In this document: positions 35,229 to 44,395 of the stretch, piece by piece
Layout: every line of letters begins with the position of its first letter
How positions within the stretch are numbered: position 1 is the first letter of the stretch
Assembly: GCA_002401965.1 (NCBI GenBank)
Contig: NVUR01000003.1
Coordinates: 51,738 to 115,737 of the forward strand
DNA length: 64,000 nt
Origin: Alphaproteobacteria bacterium
GTDB lineage: Bacteria > Pseudomonadota > Alphaproteobacteria > Micavibrionales > Micavibrionaceae
Direction: 5' to 3'
Notes under the pieces: model-generated
What the model saw: only the letters and a program-made list of their open reading frames with translations
The model's database searches: none
Told to the model about the DNA's origin: nothing
Translations under genes and position numbers: made by a program

Positions 35229-35813
35229 TTAGTAAGAGAATGTCACATCAAAACTTGCTGGATGAACACCATCTGCAGCTTGTTCTGCAAACGTTATTGT
35301 TCCACCAAATGTAACTGTTTCTGCTGTGGCTGCGCCTACAACTGTTACTGTTCCAGTGTCTGTGTTCGCATCAAGAGAGATTGGACCTTCGGAGGCCGTT
35401 CTATATGATGTGGTGTTGAGAGATATCCCAGCATCGGCAAAATCACTGTCACCTGAACGGGTTATGGTCAAGGATGATGCGGATGGTGTTTCAACGGTAA
35501 CGACGCCCTCTGTTAGGGGGGCTGTAACTTGTAAGACTGTTGAGTCTGTTACACCAGCAACTGATGAGGCAACGGTTCCATCGCTTGTTAGTGTGATGAT
35601 AACGTCATTTGACGTGTCATCTGCACCACCTGCAGGGATGATGGCAACCCATTCACCAAAATCCATGTCGGATACGTCAACGGTTGTAATTGCGCTGGTC
35701 AGTGTAAGTGTTGCATTAACTGTTTCTGTTTGTGCAAATGAATTGCTTGTCATGGCGAAGCCAAGCGATACTGCGCTTGCGAAGGCCAAAAGTTTAAGGG
35801 TGTTATGTCTCAT
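35229..35813 (-). CDS. DUF4402-family pilin-like protein (major-subunit-like)
   Basis: A 194-residue exported protein with a clear signal peptide (to 'NSFAQ'). The mature part is rich in Thr, Ser, Val and Ala, almost without Lys or Arg, and entirely beta in character, ending 'ASFDVTFSY'. The opening 'VDVSDMDFGEWV' and the final aromatic strand match DUF4402. Composition suggests an abundant secreted subunit. Ribosome site AAGGAG. It is on the opposite strand from the rest of the locus, with its own terminator and an operator-like repeat upstream. Confidence 0.82.
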   Translation of the reverse strand: MRHNTLKLLAFASAVSLGFAMTSNSFAQTETVNATLTLTSAITTVDVSDMDFGEWVAIIPAGGADDTSNDVIITLTSDGTVASSVAGVTDSTVLQVTAPLTEGVVTVETPSASSLTITRSGDSDFADAGISLNTTSYRTASEGPISLDANTDTGTVTVVGAATAETVTFGGTITFAEQAADGVHPASFDVTFSY

Positions 35814-36137
35814 TAGGTTTCTCCTTTTTTCCCTAGATTAAGATACTGTTACTCAGTCGGTGAGTGGGATAAAATACTGATACTCAGTAAGTAGTAAAGA
35901 TAAGATAGATATCTCTAAGTACCATTATCATACATAAATGGTTAAATCATTATTAATATAGTCAGTTTAGTTAAAATACATGTGGCTAACTTAGATGGTC
36001 ACCCAGAGAAGTACGTTGTTTTTATCATTAATCAATTGTCTTTGTCAAGTGGTTGTGATGTAATGTGCTTAATGGTTTTCAACTCTTACCCACAGAGTTA
36101 TTCGTTTTTTATATACAGGAACATTGGTTGTTTTCGA
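35814..36137. other. divergent regulatory region of DUF4402 and usher genes
   Basis: About 320 bp with no ORF I accept. The side next to the DUF4402 gene contains a duplicated 31-bp element (listed separately). The remainder is AT-rich, fitting divergent promoters. The track's upstream extension of the usher ORF covers part of it but looks untranslated. Confidence 0.5.
35843..35904. repeat. two tandem 31-bp operator-like repeats
   Basis: ATACTGTTACTCAGT at 35843 and ATACTGATACTCAGT at 35874 differ at one base and start exactly 31 bp apart, about three helical turns; 21 of 31 positions match over the full unit. The second core, ACTGA-TAC-TCAGT, is a perfect dyad. It lies 30-90 bp upstream of the inverted DUF4402 start, the expected place for a regulator-binding site. 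Confidence 0.65.
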
Positions 36138-39100
36138 ATGAAGCATTTCTTTCATTTTTGTTTTTTATATGGAATTTTTACGTGTTTTATCTTCGCGCCT
36201 TCTTATCTAAGCGCGCAGCAATTAACACATAACACTGGTGATGCCTTTGTACAGAATCAAAAGAGGTTGGCCTTGGCGCGTTCTTTTGTTGCAAAGCTGA
36301 AGGCTGGGTTGGGGCGTGGTCATGTTATCCCTTCGGAGACGAATATATTACCGGAAGGAGAAATTCTATTGTTGCAGCCTATTTTGGGCGGTAACTTGCG
36401 TGTGGATGGTTTGATTTATGGTCTTGTTAAAAATCGGGGCGTTTTGTTATCATTGCGCGATATAAGCGATGTTTTGCAAATTCCATTGGTGATTGATATT
36501 GAAAAAAAGACTGTCGAAGGGTGGTATGTCAGGGAAGATAAAGTATTTTCATTAGATCTGAATACTGGCATTGCGCGCACTGATATCGGTGAATTTAATA
36601 TATCCAAAAATGTTTTTATTGAGGGTGATGATGTTCTTGTTCCGGCCTCTGAACTGGGTCAATGGATGGATTTTGAATTTAAGCCTGTTGTATCGGCGCA
36701 AGACTTGCGTATTACCTCTGCGGAACTATTACCTATTCAAGCGCGGGATAAACGTAGGCAATCAAGCCTTGGCGGGCATAAAATTCCAAAGCCGTCATTA
36801 CCGCGCATTGATGATGATTATAGAGCTGTTGGCATGCCTTCCATCGATGTCGCCACGCGTTCTGTCTATCGAAGGCAAGGCGACAGTACTGAGGGCGTTG
36901 ATGCCCATAGTGCAACACTGCGTAGCATTGGAGATTTCGCGCATGGGACGTTATCAACGCAAATACAGTTAAATGATACGGATTACCTAAAAAATGTACG
37001 GGTGAAATATAAACGGGAATCCTTGGATGCTGATTTATTGGGAGCGTTAAAGGCACGGCGCTTTGAGGTCGGTGATATAACAACAACGCATGTGCCGTTG
37101 GGGGGGCGTACGTCTCAAGAATTAGGTGTTCGGGTAACAAATACAGATTCTCTGCGAACCTTCAGTACGCCAACAACGGGAATATCTGGTACGGGATTCC
37201 CTGGTTGGGATGTTGAATTATACCGCGATACTCAGCTTGTCGGGTTTAGAGAAATAGGCGAGGACGGGTTTTATCAATTTTCGAATGTGAATCTGTTTCA
37301 GTCTGATAATAATTTTCGCTTGGTATTTTATGGACCGCAAGGCGAGGTAAGGGAGGAAGAGTTATATATTCCCGTTGATCGTACGTTGCTCTCTCGTGGA
37401 GAGGGAATATATGACGTTTCTATAAGTCTGGATGGGGAAAATACATATGATAAGTCTGATGCGAATTTGAATTCGGATGACGATACGAATGTTAGTGTAT
37501 CCGCGCTGTATGAATATCCCGTCGCTGATGGTGTTACGGTAAGTGCAGGTGCGCGCAGCCATGTTGAACAGGCGCAACGTGATAGTGTCGCAAATATTGG
37601 TGTGTCTCTTGTCGCAAGTCAGGTCTTGATTAACGCGGGGCTTGCTGTTGATGATGAGGGGGATATATCCGCTCAGCTTGTTGGACGCCGTGATTTCGGT
37701 GAACATAAAGTGAGTGGCACATTGGATTGGCTTGGCGCGAATTTTGATGTGCAAGGTGGTGGCGCAGAAAATGATATTGGAACTTTACGCAGTAATATTA
37801 GCGTGAACGGCCCATTACCGTTTCAATTGGGGCATAAGACCAGATATAATCTCTCCACAAATTATTTATTGGATACGAATGATGAGTATAGTTTAAGATC
37901 ATCCGTAGGGGTTAACACGATTTGGAAGCGTTTAGCCCTAAATGAACAGTTGACGCATCTAACAGGCTCAACGCTTCAGGATGACAGTCTTGATTCTGTA
38001 ACCAGTGTTACGGGAACATACGGGCGTAATCATGTCAGGCTTCTCGCAAATTATGAATTAAAGCCGAATAATGAGCTTAACAATATTTTGGCATCTTATA
38101 AGCGGGATTTTACCAAAAAGCTAAATATGGAGTTAAGGGTTGATAAGCGCTTTGAAACAGCATTAACGGAGTATTCAGCAAAACTGGATTGGCAGGCAGG
38201 CTTTGCCCGTATTTCTCCAAGGGTGACTTATAATAATCAGAAAGATTTTTTCGCGGGGTTGGATACGCGCTTTAGTTTGTTGCGTGATCCGTCGCAAGGG
38301 CGCGTGAAAATGTATGATTATAATATTACAAGTTCTGGTGGTGTCAGTGCATTTGTCTATCTTGATAAGGATGGCGATGGTTTGTTCAATGGTGAAGATG
38401 AGCCATTAGAAGGGGTCGTTGTTAAGGCACCTCAAAATGGTGGTCGTCAATTGACGGATGGTAATGGTATCGCGCTGTTTACGCGTATGGGGAAATTGCG
38501 CCTTACAGATGTCTATGTCGATGCAGAGTCATTGCAAGATCCCACTTGGGTTTCGGATTTTGACGGGGTATCTATTCTGCCGCGTGAAGGGAATATTGTG
38601 GAGGTTAATTTCCCTGTGCATATATCTGGTGAATTGGATGGCAATGTTTATGCGCGCGCTGTGCCTTTGCCGCAAGTTGATGGTGAAGAGGTGCGCGCGG
38701 CAAAGCCTGTGTCTTTGAAGAATGTTCGCTTGAAGCTGTATAATGATAAAGGTGCGCTACAGGATAGTACTTTTACGGATGTGACTGGGTTTTACTATTT
38801 CCCCCGTATACCACCAGGGCGTTACCTTGTGATTATTGATGAAAGGAGCGCGGCACGTGGGCAATTTATCAGACCTGCGCCTCAACAAATAGAAATTGGT
38901 TATGATGGGACGGTTATTTACGGTAATGATATTTATGTTGATGTCGGCAAGGGAGATATCCCAAGCGCATTCTTACCTGATTTAGATGATTATAAAGCCC
39001 GACACCCCCATATTGATTTTTCCAATGATGATTATGATTTTGTTTTGAATTTAGGGGACTATAATTCAAGGTTATTGATGTCAGTGGTGTGGTATAAGCT

Positions 39101-39365
39101 GCGCTCACGTTATGATGCCATGCTTACGGGGGCGGATATTTTTGTTCCTCCCACGCAAAGCTATGTCGATGTGAAAACAGGAAAACATACATTACGTGTG
39201 GGGGTGCGCCACATTACTTTGGAACAGGCCTATAATCGTTGTCGCGCACTGATGGTGCGGGAACAATATTGTAAGGTTGAAATCTATCCTTCTTACATAA
39301 GGCAGAAACCTGTGAAACAGGCACAAGCCGATATTGCGGTGACGCCGGATCATGCTTTGAAATGA
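36138..39365 (+). CDS. usher-like outer-membrane protein with CNA-B/SdrD-B-like domains
   Basis: A 1075-residue exported protein starting at ATG 36138 (signal peptide ending 'SYLSA'). Residues ~55-200 form an N-terminal module ('VLLSLRDISDVLQIPLVID'). A long central region (about 230-720) has the alternating aromatic strands and turn motifs of an outer-membrane usher barrel with a plug ('GFREIGEDGFYQFSNVNLF'). Then come two prealbumin-like folds: one with a Ca-binding-type 'DKDGDGLFNGEDEPLEGV' and one with 'TDVTGFYYFPRIPPGRYLV'. A C-terminal SPOR-like piece follows. Such extras are not in classical FimD/PapC ushers. It probably secretes and assembles the DUF4402 subunits. Confidence 0.8.
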   Translation: MKHFFHFCFLYGIFTCFIFAPSYLSAQQLTHNTGDAFVQNQKRLALARSFVAKLKAGLGRGHVIPSETNILPEGEILLLQPILGGNLRVDGLIYGLVKNRGVLLSLRDISDVLQIPLVIDIEKKTVEGWYVREDKVFSLDLNTGIARTDIGEFNISKNVFIEGDDVLVPASELGQWMDFEFKPVVSAQDLRITSAELLPIQARDKRRQSSLGGHKIPKPSLPRIDDDYRAVGMPSIDVATRSVYRRQGDSTEGVDAHSATLRSIGDFAHGTLSTQIQLNDTDYLKNVRVKYKRESLDADLLGALKARRFEVGDITTTHVPLGGRTSQELGVRVTNTDSLRTFSTPTTGISGTGFPGWDVELYRDTQLVGFREIGEDGFYQFSNVNLFQSDNNFRLVFYGPQGEVREEELYIPVDRTLLSRGEGIYDVSISLDGENTYDKSDANLNSDDDTNVSVSALYEYPVADGVTVSAGARSHVEQAQRDSVANIGVSLVASQVLINAGLAVDDEGDISAQLVGRRDFGEHKVSGTLDWLGANFDVQGGGAENDIGTLRSNISVNGPLPFQLGHKTRYNLSTNYLLDTNDEYSLRSSVGVNTIWKRLALNEQLTHLTGSTLQDDSLDSVTSVTGTYGRNHVRLLANYELKPNNELNNILASYKRDFTKKLNMELRVDKRFETALTEYSAKLDWQAGFARISPRVTYNNQKDFFAGLDTRFSLLRDPSQGRVKMYDYNITSSGGVSAFVYLDKDGDGLFNGEDEPLEGVVVKAPQNGGRQLTDGNGIALFTRMGKLRLTDVYVDAESLQDPTWVSDFDGVSILPREGNIVEVNFPVHISGELDGNVYARAVPLPQVDGEEVRAAKPVSLKNVRLKLYNDKGALQDSTFTDVTGFYYFPRIPPGRYLVIIDERSAARGQFIRPAPQQIEIGYDGTVIYGNDIYVDVGKGDIPSAFLPDLDDYKARHPHIDFSNDDYDFVLNLGDYNSRLLMSVVWYKLRSRYDAMLTGADIFVPPTQSYVDVKTGKHTLRVGVRHITLEQAYNRCRALMVREQYCKVEIYPSYIRQKPVKQAQADIAVTPDHALK

Positions 39366-39409
39366 TGGGAAATCATTTGGTATTCTGCTTTTTTTTATGT
39401 GTGGGAGGG

Positions 39410-39495
39410 TGGTGGGCCTGGCCGGGCTCGAACCGGCACGCCTATACAGGCAACAGATTTTAAGTCTGCAGCGTCTACCATTCCGCCACAGGCCC
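39410..39495 (-). tRNA. tRNA-Leu (anticodon UAA)
   Basis: The minus strand folds into an 86-nt cloverleaf with acceptor GGGCCTG/CAGGCCC, a long variable arm (TTGCCTGTATAGGCG, class II as for Leu) and T-arm GCCGGTTCGAGCCCGGC. The anticodon loop CTTAAAA sits between GCAGA and TCTGT, giving UAA. The discriminator A and CCA are encoded. It lies 44 bp after the convergent usher gene. Confidence 0.96.
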
Positions 39496-39611
39496 AAATG
39501 TTAGCGTTAAAACATCATATATTTGTTTCGCTAAATTCATTTCCTGTTTTAAGTAATGGTTATCTTGGGTTTGGTCAATAGAATATTCACTCTGCGTTCC
39601 ATTCATTCTCA

Positions 39612-39941
39612 TTATTTTTCGGCGAGCAGGGCTGATACGTTGCTGATGACATCTCGTCCTTTTTTTGTCAGAAACAATTGTTTTCTCCGCCGTTCTTTGG
39701 ATGAAATTTTTATCTGCACCAGAGCATAATTCTTTCCGCGTGCTTTTTCCTTTGCCAGTGCGCTTGTTATCCTTGATATGGTGGACAGAGCTGTGCCAGT
39801 TCTTTCGGATAAATCAGTTAGGCACAGCCCTTCATCTAAGGCAATTTCAAACAGGCATCGTGCATATTGAAGCGGAAATTCCGGATCAATTTTTTGAAGC
39901 TCATGCAGGAGTTTTATGAATGTTTCTATGTCCTGTTTCAT
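39612..39941 (-). CDS. MarR-like winged-helix regulator
   Basis: A 109-residue protein with a winged helix-turn-helix of the MarR type: 'GLCLTDLSERTGTALSTISRITSAL' as recognition region and a wing around 'KISSKERRRKQLFLTKKGRDVI'. It is somewhat shorter than typical MarR proteins (about 140 aa), lacking part of the terminal dimerisation helices. A likely DNA-binding repressor with unknown ligand and targets; the neighbouring pentapeptide gene on the same strand is a candidate. Confidence 0.8.
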   Translation of the reverse strand: MKQDIETFIKLLHELQKIDPEFPLQYARCLFEIALDEGLCLTDLSERTGTALSTISRITSALAKEKARGKNYALVQIKISSKERRRKQLFLTKKGRDVISNVSALLAEK

Positions 39942-40182
39942 CTATCTCATCCGTTTGGCCAATGGTTTTATGGCGTGGTGTAAAAATTATGGTGGTAAAA
40001 GGCAATTGGATAATTGTCTCGGTCTTATATTTTTTTGTCAAAAAATCGGGCGACCCACCCAATCTATAGTTTATCTCTATGTAAATCGCAAATAGCCCGC
40101 GATAGTGTAGATATATTGTCATTTATAATTCCCCTCTATTGATGTCTAAGCATGGCATCAACACACACATAATTATTTTGGA

Positions 40183-40845
40183 TTAGGCCATTCTTTCTGT
40201 TTCTTTGAAACTGTCTAAAAACACTTGATTATCATTGGTTAATGGCGACTTGGCGTATGAATAAATTGCCTTCATCAGTTCGGGCAGGATTGTTCTTGGA
40301 AATGTTTTTATGCCAATTTTAATGCTATGATCCAGAATAATAATATGCGTATTCATGAATCCTTTTAATACTATCGGATGTTTTGACATTTTGTGCATTT
40401 GTCCATCTTCGGATGCAAAGAGGCATCCTGTCATATTGGCTGTAAAGTAGAAATCCAGATCAAAGCAAGATAGTGTCGAGAAGATGCAATCTTGTATATT
40501 CGTACCATCAATAAGTGTCGCGCCAAAACTGGCACTTCTGAAATCACTTTTATTGAGATCAGAGTAAGATAGGCAGGTGTTATAGAGTGAAGCATTGTAA
40601 AAAATGGAATTTGTCAGATGTGCTTCGGATAAATTTGCGCCTGTTAAATTTGTATTTATGAAGTTGGCATTGGGCATGTGGGCGCTGTCAAGGTTGGCGT
40701 TAGACAGGTTTTCGTTTTTTAAATTAATATGGGTTAGGTTTATTTGGTTTTCGACGGCATCCTCCAGACATTTGATAAAGGATGTGTAGTACCCTGAGAA
40801 TATTTCTGTATGGTCTGTATGTTTGTGAAGTCTAAAATATGGCAT
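40183..40845 (-). CDS. pentapeptide-repeat protein
   Basis: A 220-residue protein whose residues ~35-125 are a run of A(N/D)LXX-type pentapeptides ('NLSNANLDSAHMPNANFINTNLTGANLSEAHL'), predicted to fold into a right-handed quadrilateral beta-helix. The C-terminal 80 residues are a non-repeat domain with Ile/Lys-rich strands and helices. No signal peptide. Some family members mimic DNA and protect gyrase, but most have unknown roles. It is preceded by a ~295-bp gap towards uvrC. Confidence 0.85.
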   Translation of the reverse strand: MPYFRLHKHTDHTEIFSGYYTSFIKCLEDAVENQINLTHINLKNENLSNANLDSAHMPNANFINTNLTGANLSEAHLTNSIFYNASLYNTCLSYSDLNKSDFRSASFGATLIDGTNIQDCIFSTLSCFDLDFYFTANMTGCLFASEDGQMHKMSKHPIVLKGFMNTHIIILDHSIKIGIKTFPRTILPELMKAIYSYAKSPLTNDNQVFLDSFKETERMA

Positions 40846-41140
40846 GTTGTTTTCCCCTTAATATTGTATTAACACAGCCCGATACTTGACAGCGTGCAAG
40901 TATTTGTCAAACGGTTTTCCATATTATGTGTAGGGGCTGTGGACTGTAAATATGGTTTTAGTCTTTAAAAACAACGTAACAACCATAGGTTTAATAAAAT
41001 CTATGCGTGTATCCTTTTGGATAGTGTGTGTGGACATCAGAAGGGCTGATCGTGCTGTAATCGTGTTATTATATTTGAATTTTGGTATTTGGAAGGTTAT
41101 CGTTAGGGGCTGTACGCATTCTTAATGAGTATGAAAGAAT

Positions 41141-42991
41141 ATGAAAAAATCATCGATTGAACAAGCTATTGAAATAATTAAGGGCTATGTCGCTTCTTTA
41201 CCCCTCAGCCCAGGGGTTTACCGAATGATTTCTGATGATGAGGATGTTCTTTATGTCGGTAAAGCCAAGGCATTAAAAAAGCGTGTTGCCTCTTATACGC
41301 ATTTTGAAAAGCTGCCACACAGGTTGCAACGAATGGTGTCTATGACGCGACGTATGGAGTTTATAAATACCCATACCGAAGCGGATGCGCTTATTCTTGA
41401 AGCAAACTTGATTAAGCAATATAAGCCACGTTTTAATATCTTGCTGCGTGATGATAAATCTTTTCCTTATATTCTATTGAAGGAAGACCATGATTTTCCA
41501 CAGATCCTAAAACATCGTGGCGCGCGGACATCTAAGGGGGCGTATTTTGGCCCTTTCCCCAGTGCAGGGGATGTGAATAGGACGCTTTTTGCGCTGCAAC
41601 GTGCTTTTTTATTGCGAAATTGCAGCGATAATACTTTGAAGACGCGAACGCGCCCGTGTTTACAATATCATATAAAGCGTTGCACTGCACCGTGTGTCGG
41701 AAAGGTTAGCAGGGAAGAATACGCGCAGCAGGTCAAAGGCGCGCAAGATTTTATGCAAGGCAAAAGCCGCGCTGTGCAGGAGCATCTCACCATACGTATG
41801 GAGGAGGCAAGCAATGCCACGGATTACGAAGTGGCCGCAGGGTATCGTGATCGCATTCGCGCCTTAACCTCCATTCAGGCAAAGCACGAGATGAATGATG
41901 ATCTTGGTGATGTTGATGTTATTGCGCTTATAAAGAGCGGGGATATGAGCTGCATTCAGATGTTTTTTTACCGTGGAGGGCGGAATCTGGGCAATAGATC
42001 GTATTTTCCGCGCCATGATAAGGATGAAAGCGCAGGCGCGGTGTTGTCCGCGTTTATGGCGCAATTCTATCAAAATAAAACTGTGCCTAAAGACGTTATT
42101 GTTAATAGGGAGATGGATGATAAAGCTCTGCTTGAAGAGGCTTTATCTGCTCCATTACCTTATAAAATACGTATTTCTGTGCCAAAAAGGGGAAAGTATA
42201 AACGCGCAGCAGATTTCGCACTCAAGAACGCATCGGAGGCGTTAAAACGTCACGCAACACTCTCGACGACGCGGCTGAAAATGCGCTCTGGTGTTGCTGA
42301 TTTATTCGGGTTAGATGATGTTCCCACGCGGATTGAAGTTTATGATAACAGCCATATTTCAGGCACAAATATGGTCGGTGCGATGATCGTTGAAGGCGAA
42401 GAAGGCTTTCAGAAAAAATCATATAGAAAGTTCAATATAAAAGAGGCTGGCGCCGCCGATGATTACGCGATGATGCGCGAAGTTTTATCACGACGTTTTA
42501 AGCGGGCCTTGCAAGAGGATAAGGGCGCGGGTTCGGAAAATTGGCCGGATATCCTGTTGATTGACGGCGGGCTTGGGCAATTAAGTGCCTGTCGCGGGGT
42601 GTTAGAAGATTTAGGTATCTTGGATCAACTCACTTTGGTGGCGATTGCGAAGGGCGCGGATCGTAACGCTGGACGTGAAAAATTCTTCATGATTGATCGC
42701 GATATGTTCCAATTGCCAGTGAATGATCCTGTCTTACATTACTTGCAATGCTTACGCGATGAAGCGCATCGTTTTGCGATCGGTTCACACAGGGCGCGGC
42801 GGGCGAAGGCGTTGGTTTCCTCGCCGTTGGATCACATTGATGGCATCGGTGCAAAGCGTAAAAAATCATTGCTGCTGCATTTTGGCTCTGCCAAGGCGAT
42901 TGAGGCTGCGAGCATTCATGATATATCGCAAGTGGAAGGTATTTCCCAATCTCTTGCACGGGTAATTTATAATTATTTCCACGAAGGGTGA
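41141..42991 (+). CDS. uvrC: UvrABC excinuclease subunit C
   Basis: A 616-residue endonuclease that makes both incisions in nucleotide excision repair. From the N-terminus: GIY-YIG domain ('GVYRMISDDEDVLYVGKAKALKKRV'), a cysteine-bearing segment ('TRPCLQYHIKRCTAPCVG'), a UVR motif near 210-245 that binds UvrB, the RNase H-like C-terminal nuclease ('IEVYDNSHISGTNMVGAM' and 'LLIDGGLGQLSA'), and tandem helix-hairpin-helix motifs ('LDHIDGIGAKRKKSLLLHF'). Its partner uvrB is at 13.8 kb. Confidence 0.97.
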   Translation: MKKSSIEQAIEIIKGYVASLPLSPGVYRMISDDEDVLYVGKAKALKKRVASYTHFEKLPHRLQRMVSMTRRMEFINTHTEADALILEANLIKQYKPRFNILLRDDKSFPYILLKEDHDFPQILKHRGARTSKGAYFGPFPSAGDVNRTLFALQRAFLLRNCSDNTLKTRTRPCLQYHIKRCTAPCVGKVSREEYAQQVKGAQDFMQGKSRAVQEHLTIRMEEASNATDYEVAAGYRDRIRALTSIQAKHEMNDDLGDVDVIALIKSGDMSCIQMFFYRGGRNLGNRSYFPRHDKDESAGAVLSAFMAQFYQNKTVPKDVIVNREMDDKALLEEALSAPLPYKIRISVPKRGKYKRAADFALKNASEALKRHATLSTTRLKMRSGVADLFGLDDVPTRIEVYDNSHISGTNMVGAMIVEGEEGFQKKSYRKFNIKEAGAADDYAMMREVLSRRFKRALQEDKGAGSENWPDILLIDGGLGQLSACRGVLEDLGILDQLTLVAIAKGADRNAGREKFFMIDRDMFQLPVNDPVLHYLQCLRDEAHRFAIGSHRARRAKALVSSPLDHIDGIGAKRKKSLLLHFGSAKAIEAASIHDISQVEGISQSLARVIYNYFHEG

Positions 42992-43225
42992 TGGTTTTGA
43001 TTTGGTATTTTACGTATCAAAATAGGACTGAAAAGGCATCTGAAAATAAAATTGTTTTGAATCAAAATGATGCGTTTTTGTTTGGGGAAAACTCCGAATC
43101 ATACCTTGCGGAGCTTAAATCACCGTGTTATCTTTTAGTCAATTCAGTCATAGTTAACTACAAATTTGGTGCGTACATTGGTACGTGCCGAACTCTAATA
43201 CTCTTATGGAAAGGTGTGCAGAAAA

Positions 43226-44089
43226 ATGTTTCATCGAGTGAAATCAGACGTTCAGGGTACTGGGCAAAAGCAACAAGTAGAATCTGATAAAGGATATCGT
43301 GATGTGGAAACACGCACGTCGTCAATTCGTCAGGAACAAGATAAGCCAGAGGTGAACGAAGAGAATACCGAACGTTCGCAGGAGGCAACATACGGAAAAA
43401 AACAACCCAAAACTCAGGAAGAAACACGTAGTATGAGAGCAAGAGAAGAGATAGCAACACGTAAATATGGCCAAGATACAGAAGAAGAGCGCACGAACGC
43501 GCCTTCTACAGGTCGTGCAGCAAGTTACCAACCGTCTGTCGCACGTTCCGGTGGTTATCCTGGTTCATATTCAGGCTCGTCATCATATACTGCGCCGCAG
43601 GCATCTGATGTTTATTCCGGTGGTGATCGTACTTTGACAATTGGTCGCGGTATTAACATGTCTGGTGAAATTGATGCTTGTGACCATTTAATGGTTGAAG
43701 GTACGGTCGAAGCGGCACTTAAAGGTGCTAAATTGCTTGAAATTGCAGAGTCCGGTACATTTTATGGCACAGTAGAAATCGAAGAAGCAACGATTGCAGG
43801 TCGCTTTGAAGGTGATATTACAGTCAATGGTCGCTTGACGATTAAGTCATCTGGTGTGATTACAGGTTCTGTCGCATATCGTGAGTTGGCGGTTGAATCA
43901 GGCGCGGTTATTGATGGTCGTATGACACCTTTAAAAGGGACTGTAGACCCGAAGAGCGTTGACAGATACCGCGCAGGCAGCGATGCTTCTGCGATGGCCA
44001 AGGCGAAAGAAACTGTGTCAAAAAAGGATAACAGGGAGCCTGCGAACACAGAGAGTGGTCTGTTTTCTAAGGCGCATACATCATATTAA
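43226..44089 (+). CDS. bactofilin
   Basis: A 287-residue cytoskeletal protein. I start at ATG 43226 (GAAAGG upstream), not the track's 43214. Residues ~135-238 form the bactofilin (DUF583) beta-helix ('LTIGRGINMSGEIDACDHLMVEGTVEAALKG' and 'GRFEGDITVNGRLTIKSSGVITGSVAYRELAVESGAVIDG'). It is preceded by an unusually long, charged and Gly/Ser-rich N-terminal tail (134 residues). Bactofilins polymerise without nucleotide and position cell-wall enzymes. It stands alone between uvrC and nth with its own terminator. Confidence 0.9.
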   Translation: MFHRVKSDVQGTGQKQQVESDKGYRDVETRTSSIRQEQDKPEVNEENTERSQEATYGKKQPKTQEETRSMRAREEIATRKYGQDTEEERTNAPSTGRAASYQPSVARSGGYPGSYSGSSSYTAPQASDVYSGGDRTLTIGRGINMSGEIDACDHLMVEGTVEAALKGAKLLEIAESGTFYGTVEIEEATIAGRFEGDITVNGRLTIKSSGVITGSVAYRELAVESGAVIDGRMTPLKGTVDPKSVDRYRAGSDASAMAKAKETVSKKDNREPANTESGLFSKAHTSY

Positions 44090-44395
44090 GTTTAAGTACG
44101 AGCAGGCTATAATCGCTTTGTTTAAGCGGTGGTCTGTTTCGTTTGTTCTTGTGTATGAGGTATGTTGAACGATATATTCCGTTCGATCCCTGAAAATTAT
44201 GAAATATTATAAAGCCGTGCAGTGATGTACGGCTTTCGTTGTTTTTACCTTCTATACACTTCATCTCTCATGGCATTCTTATTAGTTTGTTCGTAGAATT
44301 TTTTCTCGTTTTTTGTATTTTATATAGGATAAAAGGCGCAATTTTCCTGCAAGTAAGGTATATTATAGGAAAATATGTCTAAAAAATCAAGGGAA
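44090..44395. other. intergenic gap with terminator
   Basis: 306 bp between bactofilin and the convergent nth gene; besides the hairpin at 44211-44246 I see nothing coding or structured. Confidence 0.5.
44211..44246 (+). terminator. Rho-independent terminator
   Basis: AAAGCCGT and ACGGCTTT form an eight-base stem with a ten-base loop, followed by CGTTGTTTTT. It ends the bactofilin transcript about 120 bp after its stop. Confidence 0.75.

Noticed and set aside
39361-39396. Terminator after the usher-like gene
   Set aside because: AATGAT/ATCATT stem is short, overlaps the stop codon and the T-run is displaced by eleven bases.
39361-39500. tRNA-Leu as an integration site for the pilus locus
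   Set aside because: No integrase and no duplicated tRNA 3' end visible around the locus.
39901-40122. 73-residue minus-strand ORF upstream of the MarR-like gene
   Set aside because: No ribosome site, overlaps the start of the MarR-like gene and shows no coding pattern.
40880-40915. TTGACA...TGTCAA inverted repeat upstream of the pentapeptide gene
   Set aside because: Could be an operator or promoter, but the matching -10 is poor on both strands and the short repeat can arise by chance.
42988-43287. 99-residue plus-strand ORF between uvrC and bactofilin
   Set aside because: Overlaps the bactofilin start in another frame and has no recognisable pattern; the bactofilin frame is clearly coding.
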